From: Macroventuria anomochaeta | Taxonomy: Eukaryota; Ascomycota; Dothideomycetes; Pleosporales; Didymellaceae | Direction of reading: 5' to 3' | Assembly (NCBI RefSeq): GCF_010093625.1 | Contig: NW_022985398.1 | Span: 234,266 to 298,265 of the forward strand | Length of the DNA stretch: 64,000 bases | Part shown: positions 23,730 to 34,350 of the stretch, in pieces | Layout of the letters: every line of letters begins with the position of its first letter | How positions within the stretch are numbered: the stretch's first letter is position 1 | Notes under the pieces: generated by a model | Seen by the model: only the letters and a program-made list of their open reading frames with translations | What the model was told of the DNA's origin: nothing | The model's database searches: none | Program-made: the position numbers and the translations under genes

Positions 23730-24160
23730 TTCTGCAACATTGAAAACGTACTTGTAATTTTAATCACACTATTTACAGGCATTGTGGTTGAGAAACAGAG
23801 CTTCAAGAATGGGCTGTGTTTAATGCAAAATGCTAATCTAGGACCCTGCGCTAGCAGGTGGGGCAAATACTTCTTGAATGTCCTGTGGTGGAAGTTGCCC
23901 GATCGCGTTCGGCGGATTTGGTATCATTCGGAGGATGCTCGCTCAATGACGTAGCTATCCATAAGTGGAGCTTAGCTCGTCAACGCTCATTGAATGCAGA
24001 CAGCATGAGGTCAGGTAGAGTAATACGTGGTATCTCCAAATTCCGTCTATACTTGCCACGTTGTTGACGTGATTGCTATATATCAAGGAAGAAGATTACA
24101 GCTGCTAATTCCAAGATTCCTCACACAGTAGTTTCCCATACATCTTACAAATCGCACACC
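23730..24160. other. intergenic, SDR promoter
   Basis: These 431 bp lie upstream of the dehydrogenase. A weak ctatatatc element occurs at about 24076-24084, roughly 80 bp before its ATG. No gene is seen. Confidence 0.4.
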
Positions 24161-24995
24161 ATGTCTACTGCTTCGAACGCTACACTTCCTCTTCAAGGCA
24201 AAGTCACCATAGTAACCGGGGCCTCTCGAGGTATTGGAGCTGGCTTGGCGACAGAGCTGGCACGTAGGGGTGCGAATGTAGGCAACCAGAAGTTGACCGA
24301 GGCTTCCCATTTACTTACATTCATTGTAGGTCGCACTCGTATACACTTCACCCAAGAGCGAGGAGAAGGCCAAGAAGATCGCCTCAGATATTGCAGCCTT
24401 GAACAATGGCAGCAAAGCGCACATCGTCCAAGCAGACCTGAAGCAGATCGAAGCGCCTGAGAAGATCGTTGCATCGACCAGGGAAGCATTTGGAGACAAG
24501 ATCGATATCCTGGTGAACAACGCAGGCGTACTCTGGGCCAACCCTATCGAGGAGACAACTGCAGAGGACTACGCTGGCATTTTTGACGTCAACGTTCGCG
24601 CTCCACTGCTCCTGATCAAAGCTGTAGTCCCCCATCTCCGAAAGCCCGGCAGGATCATCAACATGTCATCAGTCGGAGCGCGCATTGGCCCACCAAAGAT
24701 GTCGCTCTACGCCGCATCCAAAGCAGCCATCGAGGGTATGACAAAAAGCTTAGCCCAGGAGCTCGGAGTCGCAGGGCACACTGTCAACGCCGTTGCCCCT
24801 GGACCCGTCGAGTCAGAGATGTTAGATGACGTGCCTAAGGACATCATCGACGTACAACTGAAGACTACGGCCGTAGAACACCGGGTCGGTACTGCTGATG
24901 ACATTGCGCGGATTGTGTGCTGGCTGGCGAGTGAGGACTCAAAATGGGTCTCGGGACAGACAATCTCCGCTTCAGGCGGGTTTCTGATGCTGTAA
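24161..24995 (+). CDS. short-chain dehydrogenase/reductase (classical SDR)
   Basis: Two exons, 24161-24277 and 24330-24995, with a 52-nt GT-AG intron that joins RRGAN to VALVYTSPKS, give 260 residues. The classical SDR motifs are complete: the cofactor loop TGASRGIG (residues 19-26), NNAG (about 102-105), the catalytic serine in INMSSVGARIG, and Y-x3-K in LYAASK (Tyr166, Lys170). VAPGPVESEM and the C-terminal WLASEDSKWVSGQTISASGG are typical of 3-oxoacyl-ACP reductase-like fungal SDRs. The substrate is not predictable. It lies just downstream of the decayed epimerase but is itself intact. Confidence 0.92.
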
Positions 24996-26017
24996 AGGTA
25001 CTTGACTGCTTTCGCTGTTTCTGATGGATGTTTGTATCAGCGATTTCTTGGGAGGCGTTTGAGTTCCAAGACTTCAGGTGTTTGGAACGGGAATAGAAGT
25101 CGCGCTGAGTAGAAGCCGAACTACTGGTCTGAAATTCAGTATGGTATGATACGACAGACGATTGTATGTACGACTGGACTTCGTTCCGTTAAACGGTGAA
25201 TGCAATACGAATCTGAGAGTCGTCGTCAGCGGGTTCCTGAGAGTCAAGACGTTCTTGAAGGAGCAGGCCTTCGCTGTCTCGGAGTTCGGAGGATATCGGG
25301 GATCTAGACATCTGGCGGTTACAGCTGTCACTTTCAAGCCTCACCGATGAGCTCCCGCACAATTTCTTGGCCAACTCTCAGCATTATTGAGTGCCTCAGT
25401 GTTTTCCGTGGAGCGGTTGAAGAAGAAAGGGGGACCATGAGAGATCGGCAACTAGTCTAAGCGGGCTGCAAGCGCCAATGCGAACCAGCCAAGCGTTTGA
25501 GACCAGCCTCTCCGACGAATCTCAAACATCTCACACAACCACCCACATGGGGAACAGCAAAACGCCACGCCCAATCGGGTTTCATCGCACTGCATTCGCA
25601 CTGCCTTAGCACTTGCCGCAGTCTCATGTCAGCTAGACTCAGCATGCTATTCGCCCGTACGAGGCTCTGGACGCCGCACCTTGCACGTACGAGGCGCCCC
25701 CATAGACTGCGCACCCTGCTGCGTCGCAGCTTTGGACCGCGAACGCACGAAGGTGGTTCGACTCCTGCTACCGTTTCGCTGCTTGTGTTAAGCTTTGCTG
25801 GTCTTCTCCAGACGCCCTGCCCGATACCCACATGCCCTCGCTTTGATAGACTAACAGCCATCCCCCTTCTCTCGCCGTGCCTATTTCGCTTTACGCGTGC
25901 TTATAGATTTTTGTTTCCCCTTCGCCCAAGAATCTCCGTTTTCATGCCGGTGCTTCTTTAACCGGGTGACCGAAGATACCCTTTTGTCCTTTCTGTTCGT
26001 TTGTGCAGGCACCTATA
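24996..26017. other. long intergenic region and noxA upstream region
   Basis: About 1.0 kb upstream of the noxA leader intron. From about 25790 it becomes strongly pyrimidine-rich (long C/T tracts), typical of the core promoter and leader of highly regulated filamentous-fungal genes. Plus- and minus-strand open frames at 25457-25961 are low-complexity artefacts. A GGTTCGACTCC match near 25752 was checked as a tRNA B box and rejected. Confidence 0.45.
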
Positions 26018-26074
26018 GTAAGTTCAGCTTCACGTCTCTCATCGCCCGCGATGATCATTGCCAGAGTCTAACAG
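26018..26074 (+). other. probable 5' UTR intron of noxA
   Basis: A gtaagt donor (26018-26023), a tctaac branch-like site and a taacag acceptor (ending 26074) define a 57-nt intron with the same features as the coding introns of this window. It lies about 125 bp before the noxA ATG, inside the leader. This is inferred from splice signals alone. Confidence 0.45.
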
Positions 26075-26119
26075 ATGCATAGATACTTTGCCATTTTTTG
26101 TAACTCTCGTGAATTATAG
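26075..26119 (+). promoter_or_regulatory. upstream ORF in noxA leader
   Basis: An ATG immediately after the predicted leader-intron acceptor opens a 14-codon frame (MHRYFAIFCNSREL, stop TAG), ending 78 bp before the noxA start codon. If the leader is transcribed, it would be the first AUG met by scanning ribosomes once the intron is removed, and could lower or regulate NoxA translation. Confidence 0.35.
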
Positions 26120-26197
26120 CCACCTTCAGCAGGCTCTGAATAGCAGGGGCATCTAATCTGGCACCTTCGCCTTTTACGCACCTACTCTTTATTTATC

Positions 26198-27968
26198 ATG
26201 TCCCAAACCACATCCCTCACAGGCCGTGAGCGGTCAAGATGGCCGCCACTCACACGGATGCTCATGTCTGGCGAGATGTCAGAAGACAAAGGTCGTCAGT
26301 TGACCCGCAAAGAGAGGTTCGACGTGTGGATGGTCAACGAAGGTTATAGACGACTGTTCGTGTTCACATTTGCGATATTGCACGTTATGGTTTTCGTGTT
26401 TGGTATGATGAACTACGGATTGAAGGTAGGAGTCAACAAACCTGCATAGAAGCGCCTATTCACCACCCGCAGGACAATTCGATCGGCACACGAGCAAAAT
26501 TCGGTATAACGTTTCCCATAGCACGTTCGGCAGCATTGACACTACACGTCGATGTAGCCTTCATTCTCTTCCCTGTGTGCAGGAACCTCATCTCCATGGC
26601 ACGTCGTACGCCACTGAACGACATCATCCCCTTCGACAAGAACATCACATTCCATAAGCTTGTCGCCTGGGCCATTGTTTTCTTCTCCTGGGTCCACACC
26701 ATCGCCCATTGGAACAATCTTGCCCGATTCGCTGCATTTAACGAACTCGGATTCATGGGCTTCATCCTAGCTAATCTCGCCACAGGACCTGGCTGGAGTG
26801 GTTATGTCATGCTGTTCGCTTTGATGGCCATCGCCATTACTGCTGCTGAGAAGCCGCGCCGCGCCAACTTCGAGCGCTTCTGGTACACGCACCACATGTT
26901 CATCGTCTTCTTTGTCTTCTGGTCCATCCACGGCGCGTTCTGCATGATTCAGCCCGACTTCGCGCCCTTCTGCGACGGCATTGGTGTCTTTTGGGAGTAC
27001 TGGATGTACGGTGGATTCGCATATCTCGCTGAACGAATTGCTCGTGAGGTACGCGGACGCCACAAGACGTACGTATCCAAGGTTATCCACCACCCTAGCA
27101 ACGTCTGCGAAATTCAGATCAAGAAGGAGCACACCACAACCCGCGCCGGTCAGTACATCTTCCTCTGCTGCCCCGAGGTCTCGATCTGGCAGTACCACCC
27201 CTTCACTCTTACTTCCGCCCCCGAAGAAGACTACATCTCCGTGCACGTCCGTATGGTCGGTGACTTCACCCGCAAGCTCGGTAAAGCCCTTGGATGCAAC
27301 CTCGACAAGAAGGCCGGCGGTGAGAAGGACCAGAACTCCGAGGAAGTTGCCATGCGCCAGATCCTGCCCCGCGTGTACATCGACGGCCCATTCGGTTCTG
27401 CATCTGAAGATGTCTTCAAGTTTGAAGTTGCAGTCCTGGTCGGTGCCGGTATTGGTGTGACACCCTTCGCCTCCATCCTGAAGAGTATCTGGTACCGCAT
27501 GAACTACCCACAGAGCCGCACAAGGTTGAGGAAGGTATACTTCTTCTGGATCTGCCGTGATTTCGGTTCCTTCGAATGGTTCAGGTCTCTCCTTCTCGCT
27601 ATCGAAGCCCAGGATTTGGAAGATCACATCGAGATCCACACCGTAAGCCTCTTTCCCCCCCGTCAAAGATGTCTGAGACTAACATATCATAGTACCTTAC
27701 CGCCAAGATCAAAGCCGACGACGCAACAAACATCATGATCAACGACGCCAACGCCGAGCAAGACGCCATCACGGGTCTGCGCGCGCCGACAAACTTCGGT
27801 CGCCCTAACTGGGACATGATCTTCAAATCTATCCGCAAGATTCACAGCCCTGCGGAAGCGGGTGTGTTCTTCTGTGGTCCGAAGGGTCTGGGAAGTACGT
27901 TGCACGTCAAGTGTAATAAGTGGAGTGAGCCTGGGTTCAGCTTTGTTTGGGGTAAGGAGAATTTCTAG
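26198..27968 (+). CDS. noxA: NADPH oxidase A (Nox1/NoxA, superoxide-generating)
   Basis: Three exons, 26198-26425, 26473-27642 and 27693-27968, with GT-AG introns of 47 and 50 nt, give 557 residues, the usual NoxA length. The N-terminal half has the six-helix ferric-reductase core with the paired heme histidines (WVHTIAHW and YTHHMFIVFFVFWSIHGAF). The FAD site is HPFTLTSAPEEDY. NADPH-binding segments are VLVGAGIGVTPFASIL, YFFWICRD and FFCGPKGLGSTLHVKC. The C-terminus FVWGKENF is the classical Nox ending. There is no EF-hand and no long N-terminal extension, so it is the NoxA rather than the NoxB or NoxC class. NoxA makes superoxide for sexual development, hyphal fusion and infection-related differentiation, with NoxR and Rac as regulators. 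Confidence 0.96.
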
Positions 27969-28499
27969 ACGCAGCGAGTTCTGGTGGATAGAGTGTTGGC
28001 GGTGTGAAGGTATCCAATATGTTATGGACGATGAAGAACGGCGGATGATATCACGCATATTGCAAGCTATATTATTGTACATAATTGGCGGTGATTTTCC
28101 TTTTCGGCCAGATGCTCGCTCGCACTGTGTGCAGCAGAGGTATCTGGTCTCTTACGATACCATAGACGACTGTAGCGAACGCAAGATTGACAGTACACTT
28201 CATCCTTCTTGCTCCTGTTTCTAAAATCATGCCGTGTCTCCAATATCAGGCCACTCTTTCTACGCATGAATCTGACCAAACACCGTCCGCCGCAACACCA
28301 CTTGGCGGATCCTTCGAGACATCAAATGTAGTAGCCGGATATGTTCATCCGGCACACCACCAGTTCGACTGCTAAGCTTTATGTCTCGGAAGCCAAGCGC
28401 TCGGGAATGCGACTGTCGCTGTCAAGCCAGTTCGCGTAGTGCTCTGATCTTCGTGTATCCAACATAGCTCGAGTCATAGAGCATCTAAACCTGGACTCT
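27969..28499. other. intergenic
   Basis: These 531 bp hold the noxA 3' UTR and sequence leading into a BTB-like remnant. No intact gene is seen. Confidence 0.45.
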
Positions 28500-29099
28500 T
28501 TGCAGAGGTCAGACGAGAACGATGCCAGTATTGCCGAAGACCTTACCAAAGCCCATACTTACTCCAAAACGTTCTACAAGAATAGGGAGCTTGTAACAAA
28601 AGGCTCCACTCTAGACACGCACAAGAAGGCCATCGCTTTTTCAGACGTGCATTCAAAAACTTCCCGTCACTACAAGGAATGACTGTGCACCCACAGCATC
28701 AGCTTATCTGAACACTTCAATGTGGATCACACCCTGACTCTTGTAAGTCTTTACATACTAGGCTCGAAGCTCGTCGATGGTACTTTTCAGAACGTCAGCA
28801 TCAATCAACTGATCAAAGGCCCTGTGTATATCGACAGGCACGTAATCGAGGAAGTATATGCGAATACAGCCGCAGGATCTCTCTTACACCACTTCATAAG
28901 GGAGTATTACATCCACAAGCCTGACCGTCGATGCTCGTTGTCGAAGTTGGTTGCAAAGCCGTGTTTGGAGTTCAAGGAGGAGATTCTGCGCGCGTATAGG
29001 GACCGTTCGGAAAATAGCGCTCTTGGAGATGAACTTGAAGGGGATGGACTGGGTTCCTTAGGCGGAGGAGTTCTACCCCGAGGTCGAGAAGTATGGTAG
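28500..29099 (+). pseudogene. BTB/POZ-domain protein remnant
   Basis: Two short open frames separated by a stop (TGA at 28680-28682) read as the second half of a fungal BTB domain protein. The second frame (from 28722) has SLYILGSKLVDGTFQNVSIN, matching the usual LYVLGDKLQD-type helix, then VIEEVYANTAAGSLLHHFIR and EYYIHKPD, the typical post-BTB segment. It ends in a glycine-rich tail. There is no ATG in the second frame and no clear BTB start upstream, so it is a broken gene rather than a small one. Fungal BTB proteins of this kind form large, poorly characterised families. Confidence 0.5.
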
Positions 29100-29491
29100 T
29101 GAGGGAGGAAGTTGACGTGGTGGTTATCATCTAGGTATTTGGTATGTAGATTACGATGAATGCATAGAGCTCGCGGGCGACGTTTTGTGCTCCTTATCCA
29201 TGGCTTCTGAGCATGATGCGCTCAGCTCGTCCCTGAAATAAAAGTTCCTATACTACTAGAAAGTCATGTTTCTTGTCAAAGGCTCCTACATTGATACCTG
29301 AACTTCTAAATGCTTAGATAAACTTAGATGGAGATTTAGCAAAATCTAATTTTTAGAATGTCGGCGTAGGTGATGGTCGTGTACTTCATCGATACATCAT
29401 CTCTGAGCAAGGAGATTCGCGTCCTCGCAAGAAAGCTTTTCCACATCTTCAACATTCTTGAACTGAGACGTCGTCCTTTCCCCGGGTGGTG
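29100..29491. other. intergenic, AT-richer
   Basis: These 392 bp include an AT-rich stretch around 29310-29360. No gene is seen. They lie downstream of both the BTB remnant and the decarboxylase. Confidence 0.45.
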
Positions 29492-31250
29492 CTAATATCC
29501 CAGCTCTTCAGCGGTGTCAACCAACGCCTTGACGAGCCCATCCAGTGTTCCTCTCCTCGTCCCACCGTTCACAACAACGCGGAAGAACTTGCCCTTCTCG
29601 CCCGGCGCAAAATCGATCATGAAGCCTCGTGGAATCAGTCGGTGGGCAGTTTCGCTCGTGATGCGACCATTCGCCTCCGGATCCTTGCCCAACTTGCCCC
29701 CTCGTGCAAAGTAAAAGCACACCTGTAAGCACGGCACCGGCTCGGGGCTGATTGTGAGGAAGTTTCCGTCCTCCTTCAGCTTCTTGAGGAGGTACTCTGC
29801 GTTCTCAAACCCTCTCGCAACCAGATCGCGGAAGTACTGCGGTCCGTAGTACTGCAGCATGAGGAACATCTTCAAGCTATCTGCTCGGCGTCCGCACTGC
29901 GGCGTCAGATCCGCGAGGTCATAGATATCATTCACGTCCACGCCTTCGTTGTGGAAGAGATAGCCTGCCGGCAAGGTGAGCGCATTGTGGAAGGTGCGCA
30001 TGTCGCGGCCGAGCAGAAACGAGCACGTCATAGGCGCGCCGAGCATCTTGTGCGGGTTGATCGCTATACTGTCCGCTAGCTCACAGCCAGCAAGGCGCGT
30101 GGACGCGAGCTCGGAGTTGAAGATCACGCTGCCGCCCCAGCTGCCATCGACGTGCAGCCACAAGTTGTGGGCCTTGCATATCTTGCTGAGGGCAAGGAAG
30201 GGGTCGTAGGAGCCGTGGACTGTGGTGCCGGCTGTTGCGTTGACGAAGAAGGGTGTTTCGCCTCTTTCTTTGCTTTTTTTGACTAGGCGCTCCAGTTCAT
30301 CGGCGCGCATGCGTCCTGCATCGTCGACGGGAACACCGATGACGTTTTTGCTGCCGAGGCCGAAGAGGTTTGCTGCTTTCTCGACGGAGTAGTGGCCGTG
30401 TGCTGATGTGAAGAGAGTGAATTTGTGGTTGCCGTTGCCTTCGGTTTTCGTGTTTGGGTAAAGTGTGTTGCGTGCAATTACAATGGCAGAGCTGTTTGAT
30501 GCGCTGCCGCCGGGCTGGGAGATACCACCGGAGAACTGCGAGGGATAACCGAAGAGAGTCGCAAGGTACTTTGTGGTGGCTTTCTCGATCAAGGTCAATA
30601 CTGGCGAGACTTGGTAGACATGGACCTGCGGGCATTAGTGGCTGCACAGCTGATGGAGCAATAGGGAGAGATATACATTTGTGTTCAGCACTGCGAGAAG
30701 GAGTTCAGATACTACTCCTACCGCATTTGTGCTTGCGTAGAGCTTGTCCTGGAGACCTGTTAGTGGTTTTTGGTGGAAGCGTGGTTGAACATGAGGACGA
30801 TGTACCATGAATCCCTGGTCCCATGTGTTTACACTGTACTTCAGGACCGAGTCAACCAGGCTGATCAGCCTGTCCTTGCCCTTCTCGACATCGTCGCCAA
30901 TCTTCAATTGATTATGCAGCAAAGCTTCCAGCTTCTTTGGTGGGTGGTGCTCGACGAGCGCAGTACGAGGTGCACCACCTTTGATGGCGAGACCATGACC
31001 GGTGTGCTTGGTGTCTGCATCGTGGTCTGCGGCAGCAATGAAGGGGATGATGAGCTCTTGGACAGCATCGAGCAGCTGTGTACAATGTTAGTATTGGCAG
31101 AACATGGGTGTGGAAGAGTAGTGACGATGGTTCGAAATGAACGTGAGTGAAGTCGGGACGGCTCCGCAAACTTACGTCTCTGACCTCCTCTGAGCGGTTG
31201 AGGGGCACCTCCGCGGGGCTGCCATTGCCATTGGTGGGAGATCCCGTCAT
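29492..31250 (-). CDS. group II PLP-dependent decarboxylase (glutamate/cysteine-sulfinate decarboxylase-like)
   Basis: Four exons on the minus strand, 31176-31250, 30806-31075, 30677-30748 and 29492-30625, give 516 residues. The introns are 100, 57 and 51 nt, all GT-AG. The conserved core reads VDSVLKYSVNTWDQGFMDKL, then YASTNAVGVVSELLLAVLNT, then VHVYQVSP, a block shared by animal GAD/CSAD and fungal homologues. The cofactor site is HVDGSWGGSVIFN and the Schiff-base lysine lies in SIAINPHKMLGAPM (about residue 332). Such enzymes decarboxylate glutamate, aspartate or cysteine sulfinate; the substrate is not decided by the sequence. The C-terminus is complete (DGLVKALVDTAEELGY). It is separated by 359 bp from the NOP9 stop, both on the minus strand. 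Confidence 0.92.
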
Positions 31251-31609
31251 GCTGTAAGAGATCTAGACAGCAAAACTCCGAGATCAATATACTTTGCAGT
31301 AGTGTACAGTGTCAGTACACAAACAACGATGAAGTCAGAAGAGCAATCACGGTACTAGACACTAGCACGCGCTCAACTCATAAAAGTTACATGTTCCATT
31401 GTTCCATACTAAATCCCCCGCCGTCTCGGTCTGTCGGCGGCAGAATTCTCATGCGCTAAAGGTATCTAGAGATCGAATCAGAAAATATTTGGCAAGACCC
31501 ACCCACACCCCAGAACATGTGGAAGCAAACAAGAACGCCTTTTTGCCATGCCTGACAATCAAAGATTGGACAAACCGCTCGAACATCATACACACGCGAT
31601 TGATGCGCC
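31251..31609. other. intergenic
   Basis: These 359 bp hold the decarboxylase promoter and the NOP9 3' UTR. No gene is seen. Confidence 0.5.
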
Positions 31610-33839
31610 TTATTGCGCCACGACGCTTGTTGTTTCCGCTTTCTCGGTCTTGTTGCTGCCCGTTGCCACGCTCCTCTCTTTCCGTCCCGGCTTCTTGCTC
31701 TCTTTGGCTGCTGATTCGTTCTTTTTTAGCCCGGCGATTTTGGTAGCCGCGTGCTTTTGTCGTGCACGCTCGAGCGCTGTCAAATGTCTGCCAGGCTGCT
31801 TGTGTTCTGAATGGCCGTTACTTTCAGGGAAGGACTGGAAGCCATCGTTGCCAGCTGTGTAGCGTGATTGCGTGACCCAGTCTACACGCTTGCGCTTGTA
31901 CAGATCCATGCGCCAGTTGCGCCAGACTGCACGACCGACGAAGGACTCGCGCAGAGCACTTTCGTTCTCAGCGAGCTCTTCAGCGATGCGTTCACGGATG
32001 AAGGCGAGGCCGTGAGTACCTTCCCAGATGGCGTCGATGACGCGGGATGCTGCTGGGTCAAGTGCCAGTTCGCCAACATGACCGTAGAACTGCTGGATCA
32101 TTTTGCGGCGGAAGATGACGGATCCATGACTGTAATTCAGTGCTGCTTGTAAAGTTCGTGATGCTGTGGGGTCACGGGCGAGGTTGAGTGCAAGTTTTTG
32201 GGACAAGTTGGCGAGCGAGTCGAAGATGAGGTTTCCAAGAGGGCCATCGACCATCATCATGGTCTGCGCCAAGAGAGAGCCATGGACCTTCTCCGGCGAG
32301 TGATCAGACTTGCCGTGGGCCTTGGCATTTGTCTTTCCATCTTCAAGCTGGGGATCGCCGAGCTTGAGAATCCGTGAGATTTCGAATCCGTTGGGGCCGC
32401 TGTAGGCCAGCTCAAGTTGCTTTGAGATAGGGAGGGTGTCAACATCTCGTACGGCGCAACGCTCGATCAGTGTCTTGATGATGGCAGTCCGGTTGCGTTC
32501 CACCAGGTTAGGGATCTGGTCCACGATCTGATGCATGGCATCTACGAGGTCCTCCTTGCCGAGGCGTTCGAGGATCTTCCCCGCGACATAGCCGGCGATC
32601 TCGTTGCGGGCCAAGCTTCCCATGCGCTCCTTGAAAAACTCGCTGTAGATCGCCTTGAACAATTTTCCGGGTGCATTCTCGATGATCGTCTCGAGCAAAC
32701 GGGAACCAATGGGATCGTAAACGAGGCCGTTAACAAACGATGCGCTCTCTGTGCCTTCGGCGATGGGATCGTCAGGTAGAAGTTTGTGGATGATCGACTT
32801 CTCGTCCTTCGCTCGTGACTTGCCAAAGTGCTTAAGCTCCAACTTGAGCAACATCTGCAGTGTTGGATTGCCAAGAGGATGTGTCGACAGTGTGCGGAGG
32901 TAGTTCGAGTCGAGACCAGAGACACTCTTGTCAATGACCTTCTCGAGGGCTTCCTCGAAGGATTTGGGGATAGCTCGGTGTTCCAACGCCAGTTCCGTCT
33001 TCTCTGCGCCTGCAACACCGACCTTCTCTTTCCTCTTGCTTTGCATAGCCGACTTGTTCTGCTTCTCCAGCGGTGAGCCAGAAAGGATGACGACCAGCAC
33101 TCGCAATACGTGCGAGGCAAAACGATCTGTCATGAGGTAACCCAAGTGTTCGTTTAGCTCGGCCAAGGTGAGCAGGAAGAGGTTCTCCATGGAAACGATG
33201 ACGGCATCGGGGTCAGTTGAGGGTGCGAGGGCGAGGTCGGGGTTGGCGAGCTCCTGGGTGACGACCGGTGCAGCTTGTATGAAGAGGGCTTCGCAGCAGT
33301 GGGACGCAAAGCGGTGCTGGACAAGGTGGAGGAAGCTACGTGTGTTAGCGTACAGCCAAGCATACTGGGACGGTATGAACTCACTGTGAGCTGAACTTCT
33401 GGAAGAGACGCTTCAGCTGGTCCGGGGTCGACAGAAGTATGAGGCGCTCCATCAGGCGTGAGCAGGACTGGCTGTTGGCGATCTTGAGCTCCTTCCCGTC
33501 GGCCTCTTTCCAGACGCTGGCGAGGAACATGGAGCGCTCCTCGGCGTCGGCGAACTGGTTCAGCTCGAGCATCTCGTCGGCACGCTTGAAGTACTCCTGC
33601 TCGTCCTCGTCCAGCATGCCGTAGAAGGGCATGGCACCGGGCCGTGTGAGGCCATCGATGGCCTCGTCCTGGTAGGGATCCCTCTCCTCTGCATACCGCT
33701 GGCTGTCTTCGTACTGCTGCAGCACCTCCTCGACCTCCTCTTCCCGTTTGTGTCGCTTCCCGTGCTTGTCGGCGTCCTGCTGCTCGCGCTTGCGCTTCTT
33801 CTGCTCGCGGCGCCCGCGCTTCCTGTTCTCGGTAGGCAT
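31610..33839 (-). CDS. NOP9: NOP9, Pumilio-repeat nucleolar RNA-binding protein
   Basis: Two exons, 33385-33839 and 31610-33335, flank a 49-nt GT-AG intron whose splicing gives KFSSHFLHLVQHRFASHCCE. The product has 726 residues. The lysine/arginine-rich start (MPTENRKRGRREQKKRKREQ) is a nucleolar-targeting tail. The body is a run of divergent Pumilio repeats, for example FASHCCEALFIQAAPVVTQE, DRFASHVLRVLVVILSG, HPLGNPTLQMLLKLELKHF, YDPIGSRLLETIIENAPGKL and LARDPTASRTLQAALNYSHG. The C-terminal end is again basic and low complexity. NOP9 binds pre-rRNA near the ITS1/18S boundary and is needed for 40S assembly. It is divergent from the RINT1 gene, with 511 bp between starts. Confidence 0.94.
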
Positions 33840-34350
33840 CCTGGCACAAGTTCAGACGGGGACCAGATAGCCGAGATCTGACTTTTGCGGCTCAGCAGTG
33901 TCGGGCGGAGCGCACTCAATATATACGGGCACTCAGGCCGCGGCGCTGAATGGTGGTAGATAGCGTCCTGGAGATCCTCAGGCGACACGGCAGCAGCTGG
34001 TGTGCATCAGAAATGCTCTCCACCGGCGGACAGCGCAGAGGGCAGAGGCAAAAGCCAGAAACCCGCTAATGCCTGCTGCAGCCGAGGGCCCTTGCGCGGG
34101 ACTCAGAGATCGATGGGTATCTGAGATCGGGTGCAGCCCCACCCTCCGCGCCACAGCGAACCGCGAAACAACTGTAATACGTGCAGCTGGCCGCAGCTCG
34201 CCTGTCAACGCTGCGAGCTAGCATCCCGCCGGAAGCCAGTGCAAGCCACAGCGAATACCTCCACGGTGAGCCGCGAGAGCATCGTACGATCAGCACCGTA
34301 CCATTAGCCCCGTACGATCAGCACCAGACCTTGTTTCGACGGACGGCGAC
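33840..34350. promoter_or_regulatory. divergent promoter of NOP9 and RINT1-like gene, with direct repeat
   Basis: These 511 bp separate the two start codons. Close to the plus-strand start, a 15-bp direct repeat, cgtacgatcagcacc, occurs at 34283-34297 and again at 34311-34325. Its role is unknown. Confidence 0.45.

Noticed and set aside
25745..25770. GGTTCGACTCC match to a tRNA B box
   Set aside because: The flanks do not form a 5-bp T stem and no A box or acceptor stem is found at the right distance.
25457..25961. Overlapping long frames on both strands upstream of noxA
   Set aside because: Biased base composition explains them; neither has conserved features.
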